From Natrialba aegyptia DSM 13077 (GTDB taxonomy: Archaea; Halobacteriota; Halobacteria; Halobacteriales; Natrialbaceae), in the NCBI RefSeq assembly GCF_000337535.1, contig NZ_AOIP01000009.1:1-64000 (forward strand): a stretch of DNA of 64,000 nt, read 5' to 3'. This document shows, one piece after another, positions 1 through 9,194 of the stretch. Both the position numbers and the translations under genes were made by a program. Numbering within the stretch: position 1 is the first letter of the stretch; the number at the start of each line of letters is the position of its first letter. The notes below the pieces were generated by a model. That model was not told the DNA's origin, made no database searches, and was given only the letters and a program-made list of their open reading frames with translations.

Positions 1-471
1 GTCTCCGACGAGGGCGGGACGACGAATCTGGAGGGCCTCCCCGCCCGCCCCTTCGACCTCCATCCAGCCCTGCTTCACGACGTGCTCGCGGAGGCCGAGT
101 TGCTGGTCGCCGACACCCAGACGATGGTCACCGAGGCCGCGATGCTCGGCACGCCCGCGATCCGGTCGAACTCCTTCGTCGGCGACGACGACATGGGCAA
201 CTTCGTCGAACTTGAAAACCAGGGGCTGATCCGCAACGTCTCTTCGGCGGACGGAATCCGCGCCGAGATCGACACCTACCTCGGGACCGACACCGACGAG
301 ACGTGGCGCACACGACGCGACGAGTTCCTCGCGGAGACGGTGAACCTCACCGACGTGATCGTCGATGTCGCGACGGTGGACGGCCACGTCGACGGACTCG
401 AGTCGGTCCGCCAGTTCGGCAATCACCGGCGACAGGAACCGGCGAGTTCAGTGGGCGTCGGCAGCGACTGA
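1..471 (+). CDS. DUF354 family protein, C-terminal part (5' end outside window)
   Basis: The frame is open from base 1, so the gene begins upstream of the window. The visible 156 residues include the segment VADTQTMVTEAAMLGTPAIR, typical of the C-terminal half of DUF354 proteins, which resemble GT-B glycosyltransferases (compare UDP-GlcNAc 2-epimerase). A full-length relative lies at 47803-48870 and shares the pattern of an acidic loop, a TEAA-type motif and GTP(A/S). DUF354 genes commonly sit in surface-polysaccharide clusters, which fits the rest of the window. The exact reaction is not known. Confidence 0.8.
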   Translation, partial: VSDEGGTTNLEGLPARPFDLHPALLHDVLAEAELLVADTQTMVTEAAMLGTPAIRSNSFVGDDDMGNFVELENQGLIRNVSSADGIRAEIDTYLGTDTDETWRTRRDEFLAETVNLTDVIVDVATVDGHVDGLESVRQFGNHRRQEPASSVGVGSD

Positions 472-540
472 GCACGGATTCTTCGACTGCGACCGACGTG
501 TTTTTCGTCACCCTATCCGAGCGTATTGGTAGCACGATAC

Positions 541-1404
541 ATGTCTATTTACCGTTCACGAGCGGGAAAAGCGAAGCTGCTGGCGGCCTACGACGACGCC
601 GTCGACCGTCTCGACGTCGAGGTCGACGAGCGCCGGATCGAGACGCGATACGGATCGACGCACCTTCTCGTTACGGGGCCGTCGGACGGTCAGCCCGTCG
701 TCGTCTTCCACGGCGGCAACGCGACCAATCCGATGACGCTCGCGTGGTATACGGGACTGGCCGACGACTATCGGCTGATCGCACCGGATACGATCGGGCA
801 GCCGGGAAAGAGCGCGGAGACGCGCGTCGACCCGAACGGAAGCGGCTACGGCGAGTGGGTCGTCGATATTCTCGATGCGCTCGACATCGCGTCGGCGTCG
901 ATGATCGGCACGTCCTACGGCGGCGGAATCATCCTCCGGACGGCCGCGGTCGCTCCCGAGCGGATCGACCGCGCCGCGCTGGTCGTGCCCGCGGGGTTCG
1001 GTACGGGGTCGCTCGTCTCGATGCTACAAGTCGGTCTGCCCGCCGTACTCTATCGGCTGGTTCCTCGCGACCGGCTGTTAGACCGCGTCTGTTCGGCGAT
1101 GGTCACACGGCCGAATTCGAATCCCGTCGTCCGAGACACCATTGCCGCCTCACTGCGACACGTCGACCTCGAGCGAACGTTCCCGCAGGCGACCGCGGCT
1201 GAACTCGAGCGGTTCACTGCGCCCGTTACGCTGGTCGTCGCCGAAAACGATCCGTTCTTCCCGCCCGACGAAATCGTTCCTCGTGCTCGGAAACGACTTC
1301 CCTCGCTCTCGCAGGTCCACTGTCTCTCCGGCGAGAAACACATCCTGTCGCCGCCAGCCCAGCGGCGAGTCACCGACGTTATTCGCGAGTTCTACGGCGG
1401 CTAA
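541..1404 (+). CDS. Alpha/beta-fold hydrolase
   Basis: This 287-residue cytoplasmic protein has the full alpha/beta hydrolase layout. There is an oxyanion HGGN motif near residue 60 and a nucleophile elbow GTSYGGG with Ser near 125. The acid is in AENDPFFP near 236 and the His in GEKHILS near 266. A TTG at 526 would add five residues, but the ATG at 541 is preferred because the conserved MSIYRSRAGK start of this subfamily begins there. No operon partner is evident: the next gene is convergent. The substrate cannot be told from the sequence; esterase or peptidase-like roles are both possible. Confidence 0.85.
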   Translation: MSIYRSRAGKAKLLAAYDDAVDRLDVEVDERRIETRYGSTHLLVTGPSDGQPVVVFHGGNATNPMTLAWYTGLADDYRLIAPDTIGQPGKSAETRVDPNGSGYGEWVVDILDALDIASASMIGTSYGGGIILRTAAVAPERIDRAALVVPAGFGTGSLVSMLQVGLPAVLYRLVPRDRLLDRVCSAMVTRPNSNPVVRDTIAASLRHVDLERTFPQATAAELERFTAPVTLVVAENDPFFPPDEIVPRARKRLPSLSQVHCLSGEKHILSPPAQRRVTDVIREFYGG

Positions 1405-1418
1405 AAGAGGCTGCGGCG

Positions 1419-2768
1419 CTATTCTCGACGCCGAGTTCGGATCGCCGCGGCCCCGATGAGGGCGACGATCACGCTCAGCGCGACGACCGGACCGAAGCCT
1501 GGCATCGGCGATTCGGTGATGCTCGACGGCTGCTGTGGCGCAACGGTGAACCCGCCGAGCGACGACACCGACGCGGTGAACTCGTAGCTGTCGCCGGTCG
1601 CGTCCCGGACGGTCGTCTCCGATTCGGCCCAGCCGTCGCCGCCACGCTCGTAGAGGGCGAGTTCATCGGGTTCGATGCCCCGTTCGTTCAGCAGATCGGC
1701 GGCGACGCTGAACGTGACCGTCCCGGAGACATCGCCGAGGTCGTCGTCGCTGGTGACGGAGAGATGACCGAGCGATTGCACGTCGTCGGGTGACTCCGGC
1801 AGGCCGTCGGGCTGGTTGCTTTCGAACTGAACCGTGCTGTTCGATGGGAGGCCGGTCGCCTCGATCCCGTCGAACCGGACGCCGTCCGTCGTTCCCGCCG
1901 TCGGCTGGAGGTAGACGGTATCGTCCTCGCTCGCGCCGTCGACCGTAGCGGTGATGCCGTCCCCTTCGGTATCGGGACCGCTCGTATTGCCGTGGCGCTC
2001 GTACGTGATGGACGGTCCGTCGCAGGTCCCGGTTCGGATCGTCACCGGCTCGTCGAGCGAGGGAAGCGTCGCGCGGTCCGGATCGTCGGCGTCGCCCGAG
2101 AGCACGACCCAGTCCTCGATCTCGCCGTCCTCGTGGAAGTCCGGATCGTACAGGTCGTCCGCGTCGGCGAACTCGGCATCGTCGTTGAACGCCGGCTGGA
2201 CGGTGAGGCTGAACGGCCCGTTGAGACCGCCGTTGATCGCACCCCCGTCGGTTCTGCCCTCGGCCCAGATGAGCGAGGCTCCGAGCCAGCCGTCGCCGCC
2301 GTACCATTCGGCCATGTTCGTCTCGCCGGTGTAGTTGTCGTCCTGGACCGCCCACGCGCTCTTGTGGGGAACGCCGACGAACTCGAACGTGGCGATGCCA
2401 CCGGTGGTATTGCCGTCGACGCGGTCATTGACGGTGACGAGACTCAGTCCGTCGGTCCCTTCGTGAAGGAAGAGCAGGCTGGTGTTATCCTCCTGTAAGT
2501 CTTGTGTCCCGTAGGAGCTGTACATTCGATCGGTACCGTTGGAATGCGTCTCGTGATTGCGGTAGTCGTAGAACGATTCGACCGTCTCGTCGGTCGAGAG
2601 CGGCTCGATCTGCTGGCAGCGATCGCCCTGCTCGACGACGTACGTGTCGGTCGGCGCGTTCACCTGTGGGGCGACGCTGGATTGGCCTCCCCGCTGGGCG
2701 ACCCCGCCGACGCTGGCGCACACGAGAAGCGCGATGACCGCGAGTACCGGGAGCACTCGCGCGCTCAT
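1419..2768 (-). CDS. Secreted surface protein with PGF-CTERM anchor
   Basis: This 449-residue protein has an N-terminal signal segment of about 25 residues and a C-terminal PGF-CTERM signal: PMPGFGP, a hydrophobic helix, then RTRRRE. In haloarchaea this signal is cut and lipid-anchored by archaeosortase A. The region before it (ALYERGGDGWAESETTV to SSLGGFTV) resembles the PGF-pre-PGF domain. The rest is Asp/Gly-rich, with N-glycosylation sequons (NTS, NTT, NST), and I recognise no enzyme fold. Its ATG overlaps the TGA of the deacetylase-like gene by four bases (ATGA), so the two are probably translated from one message. Confidence 0.75.
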   Translation of the reverse strand: MSARVLPVLAVIALLVCASVGGVAQRGGQSSVAPQVNAPTDTYVVEQGDRCQQIEPLSTDETVESFYDYRNHETHSNGTDRMYSSYGTQDLQEDNTSLLFLHEGTDGLSLVTVNDRVDGNTTGGIATFEFVGVPHKSAWAVQDDNYTGETNMAEWYGGDGWLGASLIWAEGRTDGGAINGGLNGPFSLTVQPAFNDDAEFADADDLYDPDFHEDGEIEDWVVLSGDADDPDRATLPSLDEPVTIRTGTCDGPSITYERHGNTSGPDTEGDGITATVDGASEDDTVYLQPTAGTTDGVRFDGIEATGLPSNSTVQFESNQPDGLPESPDDVQSLGHLSVTSDDDLGDVSGTVTFSVAADLLNERGIEPDELALYERGGDGWAESETTVRDATGDSYEFTASVSSLGGFTVAPQQPSSITESPMPGFGPVVALSVIVALIGAAAIRTRRRE

Positions 2769-3883
2769 GAGTGGGACTCACCCCGCGTTGTCGGCGAGCA
2801 CGGCCGTGGCGTCGTCCGCTCGTGCTCCCTCGCCGGTGCTTGCGGATCGTACTCCGTCCCATCGTTCTCCCGGATCGCTGCCGGTTCTGAACTCGGTCCG
2901 TCGGCGTTCGAGAGCCGAGCCATCCGTTCGTCTTCGATTCGAGTATAGAGTTCTGCCGGCGTTCCGACCCAGCCGCCGAGTTCGAGCGCGCGTTCGACCA
3001 GCCACCGGTAGCAGTCGCGGTAGCCGGGGAACTCGCGGTCGTTGAAGAACCGGGGGTGCCAGAGCACCGTCATCACCGCGTCGTTGCGGACGGCATCGAG
3101 CAACAACCGTTCGCAGGTCCGTCGGGCGGCCGCCGGATTCGCGTCCGGATCGGGAAGCGCCTGGTCCATGATCGTCAGCGGGAAGACGACGAACTCGTCG
3201 TCGAAGGGCCGGATCGGATGATACCCGTTGTGGAACCCGCACTCGGTCGTCGACCCCAGACTCGTATCGTACGCGAGTCCGAGGTCCCGATAGTGTTCCC
3301 ACGTCTCGGGAACGGAGAGCCGAAGGTGGTGTTGGCGGCCGCCCGTGATCGACTGCCCGAGGATGCTTTCGAGTTCAGTTTGCTCGACGTCGAGTCGGTC
3401 GCGGTCGTCGCGCGTGTGATAGGAGCCGTGGAGGCCGACCTCCCAGTCCCCGCTATCGAGGTCGCGGATGACGGTTGCGATGTCGTCGGCGTCGAGTCGG
3501 TATCGGCCGAGGTGTTGCACCCAGTGTGCCGGGGAGAGCCACTCGCGTGGTGGCCGCGCCGCAAGCAGGTGTTGTTCGTTCAGGAAGTAAAACGCCGATC
3601 GGACGCCGAGGTCGTCCTCGAGCGCCATGATCTCCTCGAACTGCCAGTAGGGATTCTTCGAGGAGAGTGCCGTTTGCAGGTGATAGCGCGGTCGCTCCTG
3701 CGTTGCGTAGTACAGCGACCGAACCCCCTTGTACGGGCGGTCTACGTCGTGAGTGAGACAGAGGGCGAACTCGGCGTCGTCGGGGAGGGTCCTGACGCGG
3801 GGACGATGGTCGGTAGTAGCCGTTTGCTCACGGGCGCACTCGCGCTGGGCCGGTGAGCGATGGCAACCAGTCGTATCGCTCAT
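2765..3883 (-). CDS. Polysaccharide deacetylase (NodB-like)
   Basis: This 372-residue protein carries motif 1 as THDVDRPYKG, the archaeal HDVD form of the NodB metal and base motif. Motif 2 is HGSYH (H-x3-H) and a late WHPRFF could supply the motif-5 His. No signal peptide is visible, so it is probably cytoplasmic or membrane-associated, deacetylating a glycan or glycolipid intermediate. The ATG at 3883 was chosen over a GTG at 3895 because an AT-rich TATA-like stretch (TTTACTATC) lies about 34 bases before it. It is the first gene of a two-gene unit with the PGF-CTERM protein. Confidence 0.85.
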   Translation of the reverse strand: MSDTTGCHRSPAQRECAREQTATTDHRPRVRTLPDDAEFALCLTHDVDRPYKGVRSLYYATQERPRYHLQTALSSKNPYWQFEEIMALEDDLGVRSAFYFLNEQHLLAARPPREWLSPAHWVQHLGRYRLDADDIATVIRDLDSGDWEVGLHGSYHTRDDRDRLDVEQTELESILGQSITGGRQHHLRLSVPETWEHYRDLGLAYDTSLGSTTECGFHNGYHPIRPFDDEFVVFPLTIMDQALPDPDANPAAARRTCERLLLDAVRNDAVMTVLWHPRFFNDREFPGYRDCYRWLVERALELGGWVGTPAELYTRIEDERMARLSNADGPSSEPAAIRENDGTEYDPQAPAREHERTTPRPCSPTTRGESHS

Positions 3884-3989
3884 GCTGTCTAACACGCATC
3901 GGAGCCGATATGATAGTAAATGACAACATTACGCTCGCAGTGATCGTGCGGCGCTCCCGAACGATCGGTACCGAGACCATACCCGGTCG

Positions 3990-4577
3990 TCAGCGACCGC
4001 CGGTGACGACTCGAACGCAGCCGCGTAGACACTCTCGGACGACCGGTGCGCCGTCGTAAAGCCACACCAGCGCCGCGATCCCGACGAGCCCGAGCTGCGC
4101 CCACCGATACGCCGGCAACTCGCCCGCGAGCAGGCGCGCCAGATACTGCCCGAACAAGCGTCTGAACTCGTTGACGAAGCCCGGGCTCGTACCGGCGGAT
4201 TCAACGGTTTTGACGGGCCACAACAGAATGTCGAATCGAATCTGCCCGCCCCGGAAGTAGGTGTCGAGCACGTCACCCGGCAAGTGCAACAGATACCCGA
4301 GGCCGAACGCGAGGCCGACGCGCGGCCGACCGGCCGACTGCGCGATCGCGCCGGCGATGAGTGCGAGCGGAACCGCCATGAAAACCGAATGGCCCAGCGC
4401 GTAGCCCGCATCGAAGACTCCGAACTCCCAAGCCAACGGCTTATCGATGATATCGGGGAGCACCGACGCGAACACGACGGCGAATGCCTCGAGTCCGCCC
4501 GGCGAGCGCCGATACACGAGGTGGCTGCACAGTGAGTAGGCCAGATAGCCGACGATTGCGTGTTCCCATGGCCACAT
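3990..4577 (-). CDS. DUF457/YdjM-type membrane-bound metal-dependent hydrolase
   Basis: This 195-residue membrane protein has about four or five helices. It carries the family signature: an N-terminal HAIVGYLAYS, then FASVLPDIIDKP, then LGHSVFMAVPL. The His/Asp residues are the predicted metal ligands. The same architecture is annotated as inner-membrane metal-dependent hydrolase in many archaea, and the physiological substrate is unknown. It stands alone between genes and shares no promoter with its neighbours. Confidence 0.8.
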   Translation of the reverse strand: MWPWEHAIVGYLAYSLCSHLVYRRSPGGLEAFAVVFASVLPDIIDKPLAWEFGVFDAGYALGHSVFMAVPLALIAGAIAQSAGRPRVGLAFGLGYLLHLPGDVLDTYFRGGQIRFDILLWPVKTVESAGTSPGFVNEFRRLFGQYLARLLAGELPAYRWAQLGLVGIAALVWLYDGAPVVRECLRGCVRVVTGGR

Positions 4578-4764
4578 CAGTGTACGTCAGCCACCTCGAC
4601 CCGTTAGTTATGCAGCTGATAACCCGCTGTGCCAGCGGTTTCGTCACCGACTGTGGACGCCGACTTCCGCCCACCCGTCGTCGATGACGCCTGCCCACAC
4701 AGCGTTTTCTCGGTCAGAAAAACCGGACCGTTTTTCATAGCGATGCCGAAACGATCAGCTACCA

Positions 4765-5112
4765 GTGAGTGAGGATACCGATTTATCGACCGTTCTCTCG
4801 GTACTCGACGACGAGTACGCGCGAGAGATCCTCACGCATACGAGCGTCGAATCCATGTCTGCCAGTACACTGAGTGACCGATGTGACGCGTCCCTCCCGA
4901 CGATCTATCGGCGACTCGATCGTCTCGAGGAGTGCCGGCTCGTCACCGAGGAAACTGAACTCGCCCCGGATGGTAACCACTACAGCGTCTACAGTGCGAA
5001 CCTCGACCGACTTGAACTCTCACTCGAGGACGGGGCGTTCGATCTCGAATTGTCCTATCACGAAGAAGACGTCGCCGACAAGTTCACCCGGATGTGGGAG
5101 GGAATGCGATGA
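4765..5112 (+). CDS. Winged-helix (ArsR-like) transcriptional regulator
   Basis: This 115-residue protein begins at GTG 4765. A compact winged helix covers residues 6-65: VLDDEYAREILTHT, then SASTLSDRCDASLPTIYRRL as the recognition helix, then a wing ending NHYSVYSAN. Its stop overlaps the start of the following membrane protein (ATGA at 5109-5112). This two-gene arrangement, an HTH followed by a three-helix membrane protein, recurs in haloarchaea, and the two are probably one regulatory module. The signal is unknown. Confidence 0.85.
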   Translation: MSEDTDLSTVLSVLDDEYAREILTHTSVESMSASTLSDRCDASLPTIYRRLDRLEECRLVTEETELAPDGNHYSVYSANLDRLELSLEDGAFDLELSYHEEDVADKFTRMWEGMR

Positions 5113-5420
5113 GCGACGAAGCCGTCCCGCTCACCGATGCGACGCTGTTCGAAGTATTCACCGTCGTGAGTCTCTTTCTCGTCGCCCTCTTCGGGACGGT
5201 TATCGCCTACCAGGCCTATCGCGGCTACCGTCGGAACGATGCCGGGTCAATGCTCTACCTTGCCATCGGATTACTCTTGTTGACGCTTTGTCCGTTCCTC
5301 GTCAACATCGTCATCAATACGGCGACCGATATGGCACGGATCGTGACGGTCTTTGCCGAGAACCTGAGTCGCCTCCTCGGTCTCGTCGCGATCATGTACT
5401 CGCTGTACGGCCAGCATTGA
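5109..5420 (+). CDS. DUF7521-like small membrane protein
   Basis: This 103-residue protein has three predicted transmembrane helices: LFEVFTVVSLFLVALFGTV, then SMLYLAIGLLLLTLCPFLV, then a C-terminal helix near RLLGLVAIMYSLY. An earlier in-frame ATG at 5094 lies inside the regulator gene. The ATG at 5109 forms the usual ATGA overlap with the regulator stop and is preferred. The link to the HTH gene suggests it senses or anchors the regulator at the membrane (inference). Confidence 0.8.
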   Translation: MSDEAVPLTDATLFEVFTVVSLFLVALFGTVIAYQAYRGYRRNDAGSMLYLAIGLLLLTLCPFLVNIVINTATDMARIVTVFAENLSRLLGLVAIMYSLYGQH

Positions 5421-6064
5421 TTCACCGGGGTGACATTCTCCTCGCCGTTTACAGGTAGTAGCCGCTGCGAGTCACTGTACACCCGATCGGTCGGTTGTAT
5501 CCCCTTCTTTGTGCTCTTGCAGGACTTACACCCCTTCTGACCGGTACAGACGGGGCTGGCGAATCGAGTTCAGTTTGCGAATCGGAACCAGGTTCAGTTG
5601 GCAGGGCCGAAGCAGGCGGGGGGCGCGACACAGACAGTGTGGACCCACTGTCGAGGGAAGTGGAGGTGAGGGTGGGTGGGGTTCGAACGGGAACACGGCG
5701 GTGTGGGGGTGGCCGTGCCGGGCTAGGGGCTCCGTTCGAATTAATTCGGGCGAGGGGGACCAACGAGGTGCGGGATTCGATCCGTTATGTCCCCCACATT
5801 GTTCGTTCGACTGTATCGTATTAGTGTCGGGCGAGTATTTTCTGAGTCGGAAAACGCCGGATGGGAGAGCGATTTCGGTCGCGCATTGAGAGCGAGTACT
5901 AGCGATGGAGGGCGAGCGCGGTACTGGCCGAGAGCACAGCCGCTGGTGCGTAGACGAGGAAACTGACGTCTCGAGAGGGGTGATCAGACGGTGTGCTATA
6001 TCGATTACCCGGCGCGATCCAAGACGGTTGCGGGTGCGCCGGCACTGGCTGCCAGTCGTCCGTA
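5421..6064. other. Intergenic region without recognisable gene
   Basis: About 640 bases with no ORF of haloarchaeal character: candidate frames are rich in Ser, Arg and Cys and lack domain motifs. It contains one copy of the recurring octamer GAGTTCAG at 5566-5573. No RNA gene was seen. Confidence 0.6.
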
Positions 6065-7558
6065 TCAATCGTCACTCGGTGCCGTTTCAGGACGGTAGCC
6101 GCGGCTGATCGCCTTCCAGCGGCCGGTCGAAAACCGGTGGTAGTTGATCGCTGCTGGCGCGGCCGTCTCCGCGATAAACGAGAGGTAAAGTCCCACCAAT
6201 CCGATCGGTGCGATGTTGAGTCCTGGAAGCGGTCCGACCGCGGGGATGACCAGTCCTTCAGCACCCAGATACGCGAGCGGAATCGCGAGGACGAACATAC
6301 CGATAAACTGGCTGAGGAACGGCCAGAGCGTATCGCCACTCGCCTTGAGCGCTCCCGCGGCTCCGGTCGAGACGCCCTTCAAGATAATCGCAAGACAGGC
6401 CGCATAGATGAGCGAGACCGCAGTCGGAACCGAGAGATCGGCCGGATTATCGGTAAACAGCAGGACGATCGGCTCGGCAAACACGAAGACGACCGCGGCG
6501 GCGACGACGTAGATCGCGACGGCGTACAGGATGATCTCGTGACCGTAGCGTTCGGCGCGCCCCTCGTCGCCGAGGCCGAGTTTCTGTCCGACGAGACTCG
6601 AGGCGGCCAGCCCGAAGCCCCAGCCGGGCGTGTTCATCAGCCCCCAGATGCGACGGGCGATGACGTAGGCGGAAACGGTCTGTTGTCCGAACAACCCGAC
6701 GATCGCGAGCATCGGGAACTCGGCGACCGTCCAGACGGACTTGCTCCCGAGAACGGGAAGCCCGATTTTCGCCAGGTCCCGGATGGACTCCTCGTGGACG
6801 TAACTCCCGAAGGGATCGATACTGACCGGGAACGACCCCACGCCCGGGAGCCGGCCAGCGACGAGCGCCCCGGTAAACGCAGCGGTGACGACGACGTTCG
6901 CGAGGACGGTTCCCAGCGCCGCCCCTTCGACACCGAGGTCGAGCCCGAAAATAAGGACGGCATTGAGAACGATGTTAGAAATCGCCCCGCCCGCACGGAC
7001 GATCATCGGCGTCCACGCGTCGTCCATGCCGACGAAGGCACGGCTCCCGATGAGGTTGAGCCCGGCGAAGGGAATGCCGAGGCCGACGATCTTCAGGTAC
7101 TCCGCCCCCAGTTCGATCGACTCCGGCTCGTTTCCGATCACCGAGATCAATTCGGTCGGGTACGTCCAGAACAGGACCGTCAGCGGCAGCGTCAACAGGA
7201 CCACGAGGAGCGAACTCGATCGCACCGCCTGGCCGAGCGAGGCGAACGATTCGGCGCTGTATCGCTGTGAGACGAGCGCGATAGTCCCCCCTGCGACACC
7301 GCCGCCGACCGCGAACGCGAGGCCCCAGAACGGCGAGGCAAACCCGACGCCGGCGATCGCCGGTGACCCGACTGCGACGCCGACCATCGCCACGTCGACC
7401 GCGTTTTTCGACATGCGGGCGAGACCGGTGACGACGCGGGGCCAGGCCAGATCGGCGGTACGGCGCGCTCGATCGGCGTCCAGAACGCCGAGACGGGCGA
7501 GCGCGAGTCCGACCCAGTAGATACACACCCGGATCGGATTGGGAACGCGACGACTCAC
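6065..7558 (-). CDS. MATE family efflux transporter
   Basis: This 497-residue membrane protein has about 12 helices in two similar halves, the length and layout of NorM/DinF-type MATE exporters. Family-like segments include VDVAMVGVAVGSPAIAGVGF near residue 55 in the first half and the mirrored MNTPGWGFGLAASSLVGQKL in the second. MATE proteins exchange Na+ or H+ for cationic drugs or metabolites. No substrate can be inferred from context: the gene stands alone and divergent from a long spacer. Confidence 0.9.
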   Translation of the reverse strand: MSRRVPNPIRVCIYWVGLALARLGVLDADRARRTADLAWPRVVTGLARMSKNAVDVAMVGVAVGSPAIAGVGFASPFWGLAFAVGGGVAGGTIALVSQRYSAESFASLGQAVRSSSLLVVLLTLPLTVLFWTYPTELISVIGNEPESIELGAEYLKIVGLGIPFAGLNLIGSRAFVGMDDAWTPMIVRAGGAISNIVLNAVLIFGLDLGVEGAALGTVLANVVVTAAFTGALVAGRLPGVGSFPVSIDPFGSYVHEESIRDLAKIGLPVLGSKSVWTVAEFPMLAIVGLFGQQTVSAYVIARRIWGLMNTPGWGFGLAASSLVGQKLGLGDEGRAERYGHEIILYAVAIYVVAAAVVFVFAEPIVLLFTDNPADLSVPTAVSLIYAACLAIILKGVSTGAAGALKASGDTLWPFLSQFIGMFVLAIPLAYLGAEGLVIPAVGPLPGLNIAPIGLVGLYLSFIAETAAPAAINYHRFSTGRWKAISRGYRPETAPSDD

Positions 7559-7999
7559 AAGAACCGTCTCGGCCTAGTTCGGGGGTACAAAAGTGCCTTG
7601 GCGACGCGGCAGACGCGGCCGATTTCGGCTCGCTATCCAATCTCATATTCCGGATTCGATGGTACTGAATACGATTGATGAACTCGTTTACCGGGCGCAG
7701 CGAGTTCTCACGAACACCCACCTCTCAGCAAACCGTCCCGAGTTCAGGACTTCTCGGAAAGAACCGTATATGTGGTATCGGATATGTCGTCGCGGCTGTG
7801 CCTTCGCGTGGGGACTTCGAGCGAATGCGAGTCGCTGAACTCTACGCCGAGTTGTCGCTCATCGGCCTTCCCGACCCAGTATGCGCCGAAAGCGCTCTTC
7901 ACGAGGCCGATTACCGATCGTGACGGAGAGTCGGCCGGCCTCGCGTTGAGCAACCTCCACCGCAGAGAATCGGACGGTGGCGTCCCGTTTTTCGGCCGC
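7559..7999. other. Intergenic region, two copies of the CGAGTTCAG-type motif
   Basis: About 440 bases between the MATE gene promoter side and the 3' end of the MaoC gene. I see no convincing coding frame. It holds GAGTTCAG at 7740-7747 and its reverse complement at 7835-7842, about 95 bases apart and in opposite orientation. Confidence 0.55.
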
Positions 8000-9004
8000 C
8001 TACGGCTTCCGTTCCGGAAGCGTCGCCGTCGCCGTCCCGGTAAGGAGCGTCGTCCCGCCCGCAGTCGTCGCCTCGACAGCTGTCTCGACGGTCCCGTCTC
8101 CTGTCACATCGGTCACCTCGCCGGTTGCGACGATCGTCTCGCCGGGGAAGACCCGCGACTGGAATCGAACGCCGAACGAGGAGACGGCAGCGCGGCCGAA
8201 CCAGTCGGTGACGACTCGCGAGGCGACGCCGGCCGTGAACATTCCCTGGCCGAAGACGCTCTCGTTGCCCGCCTCCCGAGCGTAAGGTTCGTCGTAGTGG
8301 ATCGGATTGAAATCGCCGCTCGCGCCGGCGTACGCGACGAAATGGCGTCGTTCGAGTTCAGTGACGACGACCGTCGGGCCGGGTTGTCCGGGGTCGAGGT
8401 CGTCCGCTGACCGCGGCGGTGCGACGGATTCTGGTTCCGGCGGCGCTGGCGACGTATCGCCGGTGGACTTGCTGTGCTCGCTCTCGCTCTCGCTGTCGTC
8501 GTCGACGGCTCCTTCCGTTTCGATCGCCGTCGCGCGGTCGGTGAGAACGAGTTCACCCGACTGGTCGCGATACTCGGTTTCGAGCACGGCGAAGGTCATC
8601 GTGCCGGCGCGGCCGCCGTCACGCTGGTAGACGTCGGTGAGCGTCGTCGTCCCGGTCAGTTCGTCGCCGACGAGCAGCGGGCGGGCGTACTCGTAGGCCT
8701 GTTCGCCGTGGAGGACGTACTCGGGGCGAAAGCCGAGGTCGAACCCGTAGTGTCCCTCGTCGATAGCGGCCCCATCGTCCGCTCGATACCGCGGAAAACG
8801 CTTGACGCGCGGATAGGTAAGCGGTGCCGGGACGGCGTCGAAGCCCCGTTCTCGGGCGACGGACTCGTCCCGGAACACCGGGTTCGGGTCCGTGATCGCG
8901 CGGGCGAACTCGGCGACTTTCCCGGCTTCGACGCGAAAGCCCTCGACCGTTCGGTGCGAGTCGCCGACCATCGCCTCGAGTTCAGCGAGCGGTTTCGTCG
9001 GCAT
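8000..9004 (-). CDS. MaoC/FAS1-type double hot-dog dehydratase
   Basis: This 334-residue protein has two hot-dog halves. The N-terminal half (VEAGKVAEFARAITDPNPVFRDE) resembles the FAS1-like dehydratase domain. The C-terminal half has the MaoC hydratase signature FVAYAGASGDFNPIHYDEPYA followed by FGQGMFTAGV. Asp and His in DFNPIH are the usual catalytic pair for hydrating enoyl-CoA. The start at 9004 is fixed by GGAGGTGA seven bases or so upstream; longer in-frame starts at 9067 and 9118 lack this. Neighbouring thiolase, acyl-CoA dehydrogenase and acyl-CoA synthetase genes point to acyl-CoA catabolism. Confidence 0.85.
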   Translation of the reverse strand: MPTKPLAELEAMVGDSHRTVEGFRVEAGKVAEFARAITDPNPVFRDESVARERGFDAVPAPLTYPRVKRFPRYRADDGAAIDEGHYGFDLGFRPEYVLHGEQAYEYARPLLVGDELTGTTTLTDVYQRDGGRAGTMTFAVLETEYRDQSGELVLTDRATAIETEGAVDDDSESESEHSKSTGDTSPAPPEPESVAPPRSADDLDPGQPGPTVVVTELERRHFVAYAGASGDFNPIHYDEPYAREAGNESVFGQGMFTAGVASRVVTDWFGRAAVSSFGVRFQSRVFPGETIVATGEVTDVTGDGTVETAVEATTAGGTTLLTGTATATLPERKP

Positions 9005-9194
9005 CGCCGTCACCTCCGTCGCGTCCTGTGGTGGGCATTGCCAGCAGGGTTCGTTCGACGAACCCATAAGCGTACGCCAACCGGTGGCTAGCGGGTTCTG
9101 TCGGGTGGCTGATGGCACTCACGGTCAGTCTCGGTAGCCGCTTTCTGCGGGCCCTGCGGAACGTCTATAGTGGTCGCTAGAGTATTCCTGACAC